A DNA stretch of 64,000 nucleotides, taken from contig NZ_AUJG01000002.1 in the NCBI RefSeq assembly GCF_000424105.1, forward strand, positions 1 through 64,000, given 5' to 3'. Origin of the DNA: Lachnospira multipara ATCC 19207. GTDB lineage: Bacteria; Bacillota; Clostridia; Lachnospirales; Lachnospiraceae. A program made the position numbers and the translations under genes. Positions 50,230 to 59,331 of this stretch are shown piece by piece; within the stretch, counting starts at the first letter, position 1, and every line of letters starts with the position of its first letter. The notes beneath the pieces are model-generated. The model searched no databases. It saw only the letters and a list, made by a program, of their open reading frames with translations, and was not told where the DNA came from.

Positions 50230-51327
50230 ATGAAAATAGATATTAGAGAGCAGTTAGCAAGCCAGATTGTAGACGCTATTAAATCTATTTGCGAACATGA
50301 TATTAATTTTATTAAGGTGGATGGCACAATTAGTGCAAGTACCGATCCTTCAAGAATAGGTTCTTACCATGAGGCAGGTAAAAATGCGGCTATAAGCGGT
50401 GAAACTATGATTGTACATGAAGATAATAAGTTGCAGGGAATTAAGAAAGGTATTAATATGCCCATTATTCACAACGGGGAAACCATTGCGGTTATTGGTA
50501 TTACCGGGGAACCTGATGAGGTAACTAAGTATGCATATTTTGCCCAAAGAATCACCTTGCTTTTAGTAAGAGAGCATGAGCTAGAACTAAGTAATCATGA
50601 TAAGAAGGCCCAGATTAACTATGTGGTTTATTCTCTTATTAATGAAGACAATATCAATAGAAACTTTATGAAGCAGGTCCTATCCCTTGCGGGCATTAAT
50701 AATTTCGAGGATAATTACGTCACTGTGGTTATTAAGGTAAGCAATAGATATAATCCTGTAAATTTATCTATGATTGAGTCAGACATTTTTGAAACAATTG
50801 GACATCTAAATAACAGCATCTACACCTTCAACTATCCTAATGAGTATGTGCTCATTATTAGTGAGAAGGAGCTTGATAAGAAGTCTTTTCTCATTAGTAA
50901 CTTGGCTAAGCGAAACAGTAAGATCTTAAAGATTGGCGTGGGGGATGCAAGAATTCTTACTCGTCAGTGTGATTCTTATAGACTTGCAAACCTAGCTCTT
51001 ACCTGCGTTGTAGAAGAGGGTAAGGTGGCACTTTTCTCAGATTTGGATGTAGAAATTTTGCTATCAAGTGCTACAGATGATGCTAAGAAGACATTTTTAC
51101 AAAAGACAATGTGTAATTTATCAAAGGAAGATATCGAGATTTTAAAGGCTTATTTTGATGAAAATATGTCTCTTAAATCTACTTGTGACAAGCTTTTTAT
51201 GCATAAGAATACCTTGCAATATAAGCTTAATAGAATAGCTAGTCAAACAGGCTACAATCCTAGAAGCTTTAAGGAAGCCTGCGTGCTACATATGGCTTTA
51301 AAAATTTTAGACATAGGAAAGGAATAA
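50230..51327 (+). CDS. CdaR-like sugar diacid/glycerate regulator
   Basis: About 365 residues. The N-terminal domain is a sugar-diacid recognition domain (IREQLASQIVDAIKSICEHD; RIGSYHEAGKNAAISGE; INMPIIHNGETIAVIGITGE). The C terminus is a PucR-type HTH (ENMSLKSTCDKLFMHKNTLQ, YKLNRIASQTGYNPRSF). CdaR family members activate glycerate and sugar diacid genes; this one is divergent from glxK-gntP and probably controls them. The start at 50230 is preferred since the longer frame from 50134 is hydrophobic and not conserved. Confidence 0.88.
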   Translation: MKIDIREQLASQIVDAIKSICEHDINFIKVDGTISASTDPSRIGSYHEAGKNAAISGETMIVHEDNKLQGIKKGINMPIIHNGETIAVIGITGEPDEVTKYAYFAQRITLLLVREHELELSNHDKKAQINYVVYSLINEDNINRNFMKQVLSLAGINNFEDNYVTVVIKVSNRYNPVNLSMIESDIFETIGHLNNSIYTFNYPNEYVLIISEKELDKKSFLISNLAKRNSKILKIGVGDARILTRQCDSYRLANLALTCVVEEGKVALFSDLDVEILLSSATDDAKKTFLQKTMCNLSKEDIEILKAYFDENMSLKSTCDKLFMHKNTLQYKLNRIASQTGYNPRSFKEACVLHMALKILDIGKE

Positions 51328-51337
51328 AGGGGATAAT

Positions 51338-52273
51338 ATGTACTATTACGGAATTGACATTGGTGGAACAACTATTAAATGTGGGCTTATTAAGTCTGGC
51401 GGACAAATTATAACTAAAGATGAAATTAAGACTCGCAAAGAAGAGAATGGCAAATATATCTTAGAGGATATTGCAAAATATATTAGAAAGAACAACAAAA
51501 ACCTTGGAATTAAGGATGAGGAGATTGAGGCTATTGGCCTTGGCGTTCCTGGTTCTGTCCTTGATAACGGCGTGGTTAATAAGTGTATCAACTTAGGTTG
51601 GGGTGTCTTTAATGTTGTAAATGAATTTGAAAATTTACTTCACATTAAAACCCGTGTTGGAAATGATGCCAACATGGCGGCCCTAGGTGAATACTGGCTT
51701 GGTAGCGCTAAGGAATTTTCAAGTATGGTCTTTATAACAGTTGGTACTGGCGTTGGCGGCGGCATAATTATAGATGGCAAGCCTGTTAACGGCTTTAATG
51801 GTGCTGCCTGTGAGATTGGACATTTGCCAATAGTTACAGAAGACATGGGGGAGTGTAATTGTGGTAAGAAGGACTGCCTTGAAATTGTGGCTTCTGCTAC
51901 AGGAATTGTAAGGGTTGCTAAGAAAATGTTAGCAGAAAAGGGAAATAACTCTACCCTTAAAAGAATTGAGAATTTAACAGCTAAGGATGTATTTGATGAG
52001 GCTAAAAAGGGCGACCTTTTAAGTATAATGATAGTTGATTATGTTACAGATTATCTTGGAAGGGGTCTTGCAATTGCCGCTGGCATGATTGATCCTGAGG
52101 TATTTGTAATCGGTGGTGGTGTTTCAAAAGCCGGCGATTACTTCATTGATAAGATAAGAGAAAGCTACAAGAAGTACGTTTTTCATCCATCAAAGTACAC
52201 TAATATTATGCAGGCAAAGCTCCTTAATGATGCAGGCATGTATGGCTGTGCTTATCTTGCAGGCTGTAGATAA
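51338..52273 (+). CDS. ROK-family glucokinase
   Basis: A 311-residue kinase with YGIDIGGTTIKCGLI (ATP-binding), GLGVPGSVLDNG, GNDANMAALGEYW, GTGVGGGIIIDG and the zinc-type ROK motif GHLPIVTEDMGECNCGKKDC. Members phosphorylate glucose or N-acetyl sugars. It begins 10 bases after the CdaR-like gene stop, so the two are co-transcribed. This length and motif set fit the glucokinases of Firmicutes. Confidence 0.92.
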   Translation: MYYYGIDIGGTTIKCGLIKSGGQIITKDEIKTRKEENGKYILEDIAKYIRKNNKNLGIKDEEIEAIGLGVPGSVLDNGVVNKCINLGWGVFNVVNEFENLLHIKTRVGNDANMAALGEYWLGSAKEFSSMVFITVGTGVGGGIIIDGKPVNGFNGAACEIGHLPIVTEDMGECNCGKKDCLEIVASATGIVRVAKKMLAEKGNNSTLKRIENLTAKDVFDEAKKGDLLSIMIVDYVTDYLGRGLAIAAGMIDPEVFVIGGGVSKAGDYFIDKIRESYKKYVFHPSKYTNIMQAKLLNDAGMYGCAYLAGCR

Positions 52274-52422
52274 ACAGCTGTTTTACAACTATAATGATAA
52301 AATTTATCGAAAAAATATAAAATAATAGTTGCACAATTAGATTGTGTCATATTAAAATGATATGAAAGATAGTAATTATAATGCTTTTTAAGATTTTTTT
52401 AAGGAGAAAGGAAGTTATATAG

Positions 52423-53034
52423 ATGGATAGTCAGTCTAAAAAGAGAGTAGATGTTGTAAAGCTAGCAGGTATTGGTATGCTTTCAGGTATTGCATTTATT
52501 CTTATGTTTTTTGAATTCCCAATACCAGTTTTAATCCCAAGCTTTATTAAGCTTGATTTATCAGATTTACCAGCCCTTATTGGTGCATTTGCCTATGGCC
52601 CGATTGCTGGTATTTTAATTGAACTTATTAAGAACCTTTTACACCTTCTTGATTCCTCATCAGGTTTTGTTGGAGAATTATCTAACTTCTTACTTGGTGC
52701 TTGTTTTGTAGGTGTAGCAGGATGCGTATATAAGCTTAAGAAATCAAAGTCAGCAGCAATTATTGGTGCTACAGTTGGCGCTTGTGCAATGGCAGTATTT
52801 AGCCTTGTAACAAATTATTTTATTGTGTACCCATTCTACACAAACTTTATGCCTATGGATGCAATTATTGCAGCTTATAAGGCAATCATTCCTTCAGTGG
52901 ATAATTTATTTGAGTGCTTGCTTATATTTAACGTGCCATTTACCTTTGTTAAGGGCATGATTTCAGTGGTAATTACTGTGCTTATTTATAAACCAATCTC
53001 ACCACTTCTCCACGGAAGAATTAAGAAGAATTAG
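52423..53034 (+). CDS. ribU: ECF transporter S component, RibU-like (riboflavin)
   Basis: A 203-residue membrane protein with about six helices and the RibU pattern: AGIGMLSGIAFILMFFEFPI and IKLDLSDLPALIGAFAYGP, IELIKNLLHLL, and CAMAVFSLVTNYFIVYPFYT. ECF S components bind the vitamin and couple to the general EcfA-T module encoded elsewhere. I see no FMN riboswitch in the 150 bases upstream, which is unusual for ribU. Confidence 0.85.
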   Translation: MDSQSKKRVDVVKLAGIGMLSGIAFILMFFEFPIPVLIPSFIKLDLSDLPALIGAFAYGPIAGILIELIKNLLHLLDSSSGFVGELSNFLLGACFVGVAGCVYKLKKSKSAAIIGATVGACAMAVFSLVTNYFIVYPFYTNFMPMDAIIAAYKAIIPSVDNLFECLLIFNVPFTFVKGMISVVITVLIYKPISPLLHGRIKKN

Positions 53035-53176
53035 TTTTAGTTTAATGTTTAGTGCTCCCTTTGAAATTTATTTTTAAATAATAAGATAAAAGTATAAAGT
53101 TATAAGTAAATATTCCGATATAGAAAATAGAAGATAGTTAGTTTACCGCTTTTTCTTTTTCCAAGGAGGGATATTT

Positions 53177-53419
53177 ATGATAAACGGAGTTATCGATTTA
53201 TTAGCGGTTGAAGCAGTTACAACAATTCAGATTACACCAAAGATGAAGGATAAAAGCGAAGAGGAGCGCAAGAAAGAATATGTTGCTAAGAAACATCAAA
53301 GGAAGGATGTGAAGGAAGAGGACACACCCGAGTCAATTAATCTTTCTTCATCTACAACATATAGTTCAGATTGCAAACTCAAAACTTTTGTCCTAAGTAA
53401 TACAGATTTTAGCTTGTAA
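53177..53419 (+). CDS. small hypothetical protein
   Basis: An 80-residue protein with a hydrophobic start (MINGVIDLLAVEAVTTIQIT) and a highly charged middle (KDKSEEERKKEYVAKKHQRK). It has a strong ribosome site (AAGGAGGG, 53163-53170) and a downstream terminator, which argue that it is real. No family recognised; it resembles small flagellar-operon-like or cytoskeletal proteins only by composition. Confidence 0.55.
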   Translation: MINGVIDLLAVEAVTTIQITPKMKDKSEEERKKEYVAKKHQRKDVKEEDTPESINLSSSTTYSSDCKLKTFVLSNTDFSL

Positions 53420-53427
53420 CTAAAAGA

Positions 53428-53468
53428 GTCCCATCCATTGGATTTAGTCCTTTGGGTGGGGCTTTTTT
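53428..53468 (+). terminator. intrinsic terminator
   Basis: GTCCCATCC (53428-53436) pairs with GGGTGGGGC (53454-53462), then TTTTTT. Ends the small hypothetical gene. Confidence 0.8.
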
Positions 53469-53538
53469 GCATGAAAATGTAGTGACTACGAAGGTTTAGC
53501 TATGATATACTGATACTGAAAATTTCTACTAGTTAGAT

Positions 53539-53701
53539 TGAACGCAGTGTAAGCAATCCACCGCTTCAAAAGCGTAAGCTTTAAGCGGGGGTATAAAGCT
53601 TACTAGTGTCAGAAGGGGTTAAAGCCCCTTCTGACAGGTGGCACAAAGTGCCACTGCGTTCATGAGGAAGTAGCGAAGCGGATTCCGAATGTCCGCTTTA
53701 C
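53539..53701. repeat. structured GC-rich multi-hairpin repeat, copy 1
   Basis: A 163-bp element closed by TGAACGCAGTG (53539-53549) and CACTGCGTTCA (53652-53662). Inside are a long hairpin (GTAAGC/GCTTAC with CCACCGCTT/AAGCGGGGG), a perfect stem GTCAGAAGGGG/CCCCTTCTGAC with six-base loop, and GTGGCAC-AAA-GTGCCAC. A trailing hairpin AAGCGGA/TCCGCTT (53676-53698) follows. The copy at 59331 differs at one base in the shared 161. It ends three bases before the ribosome site of the BMP-like gene. Confidence 0.85.
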
Positions 53702-53719
53702 ATTAAGGAGGCGAATATT

Positions 53720-55717
53720 ATGTCAGTTCAGGATTATCAGACAGCACTTAAATCAGGAAAAAGAGCCTATAATGCATGTATGAACAGAGGTAAATCACCT
53801 TATTTACCAGTTCTTGAAGACTTCTTAGATGAAAGTACTATTGAGAGAGAAGTTAATTTAGGGGAGGATCAAATCCCTCTAAGTCTCGTAGTTGGTACAT
53901 GTACTAAGGGTAGAACCAATGCTTTTGCTGACAATTTCATGCCTTTACTTGATTGGGGAACAGAATTTGCAGCTAAGTGGGCATCTCTTTCAGACAGCCA
54001 GGTAAATGAGGGCATTAGAGAGCCTATTAAAGTTTACGAATACATGAATAAATTTTATGTCTTAGAGGGCAATAAAAGAGTTTCGGTTTTAAAGTATTTT
54101 GGAGCAGTAACTATTAACGCTAAGGTTACAAGAAAGATTCCAAAGTATGACCCTAACAATGTAAATGTGCGTATTTACTACGAATTTATGGATTTTTATA
54201 AGGCCACTAAGATTAATGATATTTACTTTAGTAAGGAAGGAAGTTTTACTTCCCTTATGAGCCTTGCAGGAATTAAGAAGGGCGACTTTGCAAATGATGA
54301 GGACAAGCGTGATATGTGCTCTGCCTATCTTAATTTTAAGAATGCCTATTTAGAAAGAGGCGGGGAGAAGTTTGACTTTCCTATTGGAGATTCATTTTTA
54401 CGATTCGTACATATTCACGGCTATAAGAACGTAGTGAATATGCTACCTATGGAAATGTCGCGAAATGTGGCAAAGACTTGGGCAGAGTTTGAACTTCTTG
54501 ATGATAACAGCGAAGTGGATTTTAAGCTTGACCCAACAGATACACATAAAAAGAACATTTTAAGCTATTTACTACCATTTCCAAGTCAGCAGACTAAGAA
54601 GTTAAAGATTGGCTTTATTTATGAGAATAGCCCTGAAAAGTCAGACTGGGTTTACTCTCATGAGCTTGGTAGACAGTATATTGAAGAGGTCTTTGGAGAC
54701 CAGATAGAGACAGTGGTTGCCAAAAACGTCATTCCGGAAATCGATGATGAGAAGGAGATGAAAAAGCTTATTAAAAATGGCGTCAATATCATCTTTGTTA
54801 CATCACCATCCATGACTATGGCTTCCCTAAAGGTGGCTATTGCAAACCCTAAGGTTAAGATCCTTAACTGTTCCTTAAAGATACCACACAAATACATTAG
54901 AACTTATTATGCAAGAATGTATGAGGCTAAGTTCTTAAGTGGTATTATTGCTGGTTCTATGGCAGCTAGTGGTCGAATTGGCTATGTGGCTAATTGCCCA
55001 ATTTTTGGTGTGACAGCTAATATCAATGCCTTCGCTCTTGGCGCTAAGATGGTTAATCCAAGAGTTAAGGTTTATGTGGAATGGAGCGGAATTAAGGACA
55101 ATGATGTAGAGGCAAATTTTGCCGCTAACGGAGTTCACTGCATTTCTGACCAGGATATGATTACCCCTATGAAGGGTAAGAGAAACTTCGGTCTTTACTG
55201 CAATGGTGATACAGAAGGCTATAATACTCACTTTGCCATGACTGTATGGCATTGGGGTGTGTTTTATGAAAAATTGATTCAAAGCATTTTAAGTGGCTCT
55301 TGGGATAGAGAGGCGGAAGAGGATGGTAGTGTTAAGGCGCTTAACTATCTTTGGGGTCTTTCTGCTGGAGTTATAGAAATTATTGAGTCTAACTCAATTC
55401 CTGCTACAACTAAGAGACTTGTAAACTTAATTATGCAGGAAATAATAGAGGGTAAATTTAACATTTTCGAAGGTGAATTAATTGATCAGGAGGGGAATAT
55501 GCGTAATAAGGAGGGTCAGGTTTTAAATCCTGAGCAGATTATTACAATGGATTATTTACTTGATAATGTTGTTGCTAGTTTTCCGGATTTAGATTCCCTT
55601 AATGATAGCGCTAAGCGTATGGTGGCAAGTCAGGGTATCTTTAAGCTTGATAAGACTACAGAGGCTAAATTATCCGCTAAGCTTAAAGAGAAGTTTTTAA
55701 AGAAAAAAGGAGAGTAA
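53720..55717 (+). CDS. cytoplasmic ParB-like / BMP-domain protein
   Basis: A 665-residue protein with no signal peptide. The N-terminal third has a ParB/sulfiredoxin-like segment (IKVYEYMNKFYVLEGNKRVS, then VLKYFGAVTINAKVTRK), where GNKRV resembles the GxxR/EGNRRL motif. Residues about 290-560 are a Bmp/Med-type nucleoside-binding fold (KLKIGFIYENSPEKSDWVYS; LGRQYIEEVFGDQIETVVAK; EAKFLSGIIAGSMAASGRIG; HFAMTVWHWGVFYEKLIQSI). BMP proteins are normally exported lipoproteins that bind nucleosides; here the fold is intracellular, so a sensor role is inferred. It overlaps none, and the next gene starts one base after its stop. Confidence 0.75.
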   Translation: MSVQDYQTALKSGKRAYNACMNRGKSPYLPVLEDFLDESTIEREVNLGEDQIPLSLVVGTCTKGRTNAFADNFMPLLDWGTEFAAKWASLSDSQVNEGIREPIKVYEYMNKFYVLEGNKRVSVLKYFGAVTINAKVTRKIPKYDPNNVNVRIYYEFMDFYKATKINDIYFSKEGSFTSLMSLAGIKKGDFANDEDKRDMCSAYLNFKNAYLERGGEKFDFPIGDSFLRFVHIHGYKNVVNMLPMEMSRNVAKTWAEFELLDDNSEVDFKLDPTDTHKKNILSYLLPFPSQQTKKLKIGFIYENSPEKSDWVYSHELGRQYIEEVFGDQIETVVAKNVIPEIDDEKEMKKLIKNGVNIIFVTSPSMTMASLKVAIANPKVKILNCSLKIPHKYIRTYYARMYEAKFLSGIIAGSMAASGRIGYVANCPIFGVTANINAFALGAKMVNPRVKVYVEWSGIKDNDVEANFAANGVHCISDQDMITPMKGKRNFGLYCNGDTEGYNTHFAMTVWHWGVFYEKLIQSILSGSWDREAEEDGSVKALNYLWGLSAGVIEIIESNSIPATTKRLVNLIMQEIIEGKFNIFEGELIDQEGNMRNKEGQVLNPEQIITMDYLLDNVVASFPDLDSLNDSAKRMVASQGIFKLDKTTEAKLSAKLKEKFLKKKGE

Positions 55718-56416
55718 ATGAAGATACTTGTACTTGCTGATGTAGAGTCAGAATATTTATGGGATTATTTTAAAAAAGAAAAATTAGAGGGTATTGACTT
55801 AATACTATCTGCAGGAGACCTTGATCCAAAGTATCTATCTTTTCTTGCAACCTTTGCTAAGGTGCCAATCCTTTATGTTAGGGGTAATCATGATGATTGC
55901 TATAAGGATACGCCGCCAGATGGCTGTATTTGCATAGAGAATAAGGTCTATGTCTATAAGGGCATTAGAATTCTTGGCCTTGGTGGCTCTATTAGATACA
56001 AAAAGGGCGATAATCAATACACTCAGATGCAGATGAAGAGCAGGGTTAATAAGGTTTGGCTCTCTATTAAGAAAAACAAGGGCATTGATATCTTACTTAC
56101 TCATTCGCCAGCTAAAGGCATTAATGATGGGCCAGACCATGTCCATGTGGGCTTTGAGGTCTTTAATGACATTATTGCCAAATACAAGCCTAAGTTCTTT
56201 GTTCACGGCCATGTGCACAAAAACTATATGCTAAATTTTAAGCCAGAGATGCAGCTTAATCAGGATACCACTGTGATTAATGGCTATGAGAGATATATTT
56301 TTGAATATCCAGATAAGGATTCTTTAGAAAATGTAGAAGCTAGTAAAGATACAGCAGCCAGTAAAGAGGCAGCAGCGGATGAGCTAAAGAAGTCTAAAAG
56401 TTCTAAAGATTGTTAA
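55718..56416 (+). CDS. metallophosphoesterase
   Basis: A 232-residue calcineurin-like phosphoesterase with the metal motifs: LVLADVESEYL (DxE in place of DxH), LILSAGDLDPKYL (GDLD), ILYVRGNHDDC (GNHD), LLTHSPAKG (H) and FFVHGHVHKNY (GHxH). The first ligand motif is altered. The C-terminal tail is a low-complexity Lys/Glu/Ser stretch (KDTAASKEAAADELKKS). Starting immediately at the stop of the BMP-like gene, it is translationally coupled to it, suggesting a phosphoesterase acting with the nucleoside-like sensor. Confidence 0.85.
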   Translation: MKILVLADVESEYLWDYFKKEKLEGIDLILSAGDLDPKYLSFLATFAKVPILYVRGNHDDCYKDTPPDGCICIENKVYVYKGIRILGLGGSIRYKKGDNQYTQMQMKSRVNKVWLSIKKNKGIDILLTHSPAKGINDGPDHVHVGFEVFNDIIAKYKPKFFVHGHVHKNYMLNFKPEMQLNQDTTVINGYERYIFEYPDKDSLENVEASKDTAASKEAAADELKKSKSSKDC

Positions 56417-56428
56417 AAAATATACATC

Positions 56429-56704
56429 TTGCATAAAAGATAATTGTATTGTATAATGATTTTGTTGGAAATTACCAAAACAATGTTTTGGGAATGTTTT
56501 TAGATAGGAATAGGGGATCTTATCTAAGAATGAATAATTTAGGATATACTTGGGTGAGATAATGTATTGGGGGATATGGCAGGAAAAACCATGGCAATGC
56601 TAAGATTTTGCACAAGATATTCATAAAGGTTTTAACGGGGACAGGAAAGAATCCTAATGAAACCTGAGAACTTGGTGGGCAGGAAAAACCCACCAAGTTT
56701 TTTT
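56429..56704 (+). ncRNA. candidate free-standing non-coding RNA with own promoter and terminator
   Basis: A promoter with TTGCAT (56429-56434), 17-bp spacer and TATAAT (56452-56457) is followed by about 240 bases without a usable reading frame. An intrinsic terminator ends it (AACTTGGTGGG/CCCACCAAGTT, 56669-56699, then T7). Two hairpins share the loop CAGGAAAAA: ATGG/CCAT at about 56577-56593 and the terminator itself. GGGGGATATGG and ACGGGGACAGG are G-rich single-stranded patches. Size and layout recall the raiA-motif RNA of Firmicutes, but I could not confirm this by search. Confidence 0.55.
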
Positions 56705-56707
56705 ATT

Positions 56708-57017
56708 GCCTTTTTTATTTTATTTTTTCTCACATAAACTTGCGTATTTACTGACATCTTTTCTAAGGAAATACATTTTCTATGAAGATAGATATTATAT
56801 CTAGTGTAAATTGCATAAATAAGACTTTAGAATTAGATATATTTTATAAAATAGTACCAAATTAAAGTATCTAGTACTAAAAAACTAGTAAGGTACGATT
56901 TATTTTAAAAATCTTAATTGTTACAATGACCATGTTGTTGTTTATATTGAATTCGAAGTGCATTTTTTGAACGCTTTATATTAAAAGTTATTTCAAAAAA
57001 CGCATGGGAGGCAAAAA
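56708..57017. other. AT-rich upstream region of the first pectate lyase
   Basis: No gene seen. It contains TAGTACCAAA (56852-56861), CTAGTAC (56871-56877) and ACTAGTAAGGTAC (56884-56896), which have counterparts before the second pectate lyase (59641-59680). A plausible regulator site, otherwise featureless. Confidence 0.4.
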
Positions 57018-59264
57018 ATGAATTTAGCTAAGAATTCAATTGGCACAAAGTGCCAAGTTTTATTACTTACACTAGCTATGCTTGTTAGTGTACTTATTCC
57101 AACTTCGCTACTTACTGCAAAGGCAGCTACAGGTAGCATAAGTTTACTTTCTAGCCAGGGAGATTTTGAAGTGGCATATGCTACATTTTCTCCAGTTAAT
57201 GGCGCTAGTAGCTATAAGGCCTATGTTAAGAAGGCAAGCCAGGCAGACAGTGCCTATGTTCAGCTTGATGACGAATTAATTAGACATTATAGCAATTACA
57301 TTAGAGTGGATGCTCTTGGTCTTGAAGCAGGTGATTATGTTTTAAAGATCGATGCAGTTGTTGGTAAGACAACTAAGAGCGTTACTACAGGAACTATCAG
57401 CGTAATGGCACATGACCGTTCAGGTTTCGCCTTCGTTGATGGAGATGCAAGTGGTGCTTATAACTCTAATGGTACTTTAAAATCTGATGCAGTAGTTCTT
57501 TATATTACAGAAGAGACTAAGAATACTGTATCACTTGACGTAGTTACAAGTTCAAAGGGTGCAACTACAAAAGCTACAGGTCTTCAAAACATCTTAGATG
57601 CTTACAAGAAGGGTTACGACTCACGTCCGCTTGATATTCGTTTAATTGGCCAAATCACTGATTTTGATGTGATGATGGACGGTGACATTTTAATCAAGGG
57701 CAGCAGCTCTTCAAAGAGACTAGCTTGTGGTGTTACATTTGAAGGTGTAGGCGAGGATGCAACTTGCGATGGTTGGGGTCTTCGTATTGCAAATGCATCA
57801 AATGTGGAAGTTAGAAACTTAGGTTTCATGAATTGTAATTCAGGTGAAGGCGATGATGTTGGATTACAGCAAAATGATGACCATGTTTGGGTTCACAACT
57901 GTGATTTCTTCTACGGAGATGCAGGCTCTGATGCAGATCAGGTAAAGGGCGATGGCGCTCTTGATACTAAGACATCAAGCTATATTACACATTCTTACAA
58001 CCATTTCTATGACAATGGAAAATGTAATCTTCAGGGTATGAAGTCAGAATCTACTGAAAATTACATCACATACCACCACAACTGGTATGACCATTCAGAT
58101 AGTAGACATCCAAGAATTCGTACTTGTACAGTTCACATCTACAACAATTACTATGATGGTAATGCAAAGTATGGTGTAGGTGCTACAATGGGTTGCTCAG
58201 TATTTGTAGAGAACAACTACTTTAGAAATTGTAAGTATCCAATGCTAAGCTCAATGCAGGGATCTGATATTGCTAATGGTACAGCTAATGCCACATTCTC
58301 AGGTGAAAACGGCGGTATTATTAAGTCTTACGGCAACACAATTGTAGGCGGTAAGGGCGTCATTACATATCAGCAAAATAGCCAGAGCTTTGACGTATAT
58401 GAAGCAGCTTCTAGAAACGAGCAGATTTCATCATCAGTTAAAACAAAGCAGGGCTCTACAACATACAATAATTTTGATACAAACTCTTCACTTATGTATT
58501 CTTATACAGTTCAATCAGCAGAAGCAGCAAAAAATTCTGTAGTTGCTTATGCAGGTAGAATTAATGGTGGTGATTTTAAGTGGACATTTACATCTGCAGA
58601 TGATGAGGCTTATGTTGTAAATGAACAATTAAAGGCAGCACTATCATCATATAAGACATCACTAGTTTCAGTGGGGGGTAACGCATCAGGCGTTAGTTAT
58701 GAGGAAACTAGCGAAGAGACAACAAATGCAACTGAGAATACAACACAAACAACAACCGAAACTACTACAGAAACACAGACAGAGGCTACAACAAGCCAGC
58801 CAGAAACAACTGCTCCTAGCTCTACAGCAAGCAAGCTAGTTCTTTCTGCTAACGATTTAGCAACTGGTACTTATAAAAATGCTACAACAGTTGATGGCTT
58901 CAAGCTTTTAGCTAATAGCTCTAATAGTGTAGTAGTAGAAAGTGATACACAAAACTTTAAGGATATTGATTTTACAAGAAAAATTAAATTATCAGGCGTT
59001 GGAAATAATGCTTATAGAAGCATTGCATTTAACGCTGCAGGAGAGACTAAGGTAAAGATTTATGCTATTTCTGATGGTTCAAAGAAGCAGACACTTGCAC
59101 TTCTTGATGCCAATGGAAATACAGTGGCAACAAAGAATGTATCTTACGAGAAGTTAGTTTCTATGACTTTAACAGTTCCATCTGATGGAGTTTATTATTT
59201 AGCTTCAACAACAGGTGCTATTAATATTTATTACGTAGAACTATCTAGTGGTTATGCATATTAA
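57018..59264 (+). CDS. secreted pectate lyase, family PL1, with C-terminal domain
   Basis: A 748-residue secreted enzyme. A signal peptide covers residues 1-36 (cleaved near TAKAA), and a fibronectin-like domain spans about 40-130. The PL1 parallel beta-helix spans about 160-470, with DADQVKGDGALDTK (Ca site) and YHHNWYDHSDSRHPRIR, where RxPxxR supplies the catalytic Arg. A Thr/Glu/Ser linker (about 561-600) is followed by a jelly-roll-like carbohydrate-binding domain to the end. It cleaves polygalacturonate by beta-elimination outside the cell. It carries its own terminator and is followed by a PL1-PL9 relative. Confidence 0.9.
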   Translation: MNLAKNSIGTKCQVLLLTLAMLVSVLIPTSLLTAKAATGSISLLSSQGDFEVAYATFSPVNGASSYKAYVKKASQADSAYVQLDDELIRHYSNYIRVDALGLEAGDYVLKIDAVVGKTTKSVTTGTISVMAHDRSGFAFVDGDASGAYNSNGTLKSDAVVLYITEETKNTVSLDVVTSSKGATTKATGLQNILDAYKKGYDSRPLDIRLIGQITDFDVMMDGDILIKGSSSSKRLACGVTFEGVGEDATCDGWGLRIANASNVEVRNLGFMNCNSGEGDDVGLQQNDDHVWVHNCDFFYGDAGSDADQVKGDGALDTKTSSYITHSYNHFYDNGKCNLQGMKSESTENYITYHHNWYDHSDSRHPRIRTCTVHIYNNYYDGNAKYGVGATMGCSVFVENNYFRNCKYPMLSSMQGSDIANGTANATFSGENGGIIKSYGNTIVGGKGVITYQQNSQSFDVYEAASRNEQISSSVKTKQGSTTYNNFDTNSSLMYSYTVQSAEAAKNSVVAYAGRINGGDFKWTFTSADDEAYVVNEQLKAALSSYKTSLVSVGGNASGVSYEETSEETTNATENTTQTTTETTTETQTEATTSQPETTAPSSTASKLVLSANDLATGTYKNATTVDGFKLLANSSNSVVVESDTQNFKDIDFTRKIKLSGVGNNAYRSIAFNAAGETKVKIYAISDGSKKQTLALLDANGNTVATKNVSYEKLVSMTLTVPSDGVYYLASTTGAINIYYVELSSGYAY

Positions 59265-59298
59265 TTTGCTTACAAGATTTTACTTCTCCTAATAAATG

Positions 59299-59331
59299 GG
59301 AGCGAAAGGGTAACCTTTCGCTCCTTTTTTT
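59299..59331 (+). terminator. intrinsic terminator of the first pectate lyase
   Basis: GGAGCGAAAGG (59299-59309) pairs with CCTTTCGCTCC (59314-59324), then TTTTTTT. It directly abuts the 163-bp structured repeat. Confidence 0.85.

Noticed and set aside
52274-52422. FMN riboswitch before the RibU-like gene
   Set aside because: The region is AT-rich and contains none of the conserved FMN aptamer segments.
56560-56704. c-di-GMP riboswitch controlling the pectate lyase
   Set aside because: The GGCAGGAAAAACC segment is only superficially similar, the second conserved half is missing, and the transcript ends 300 bases before the gene.
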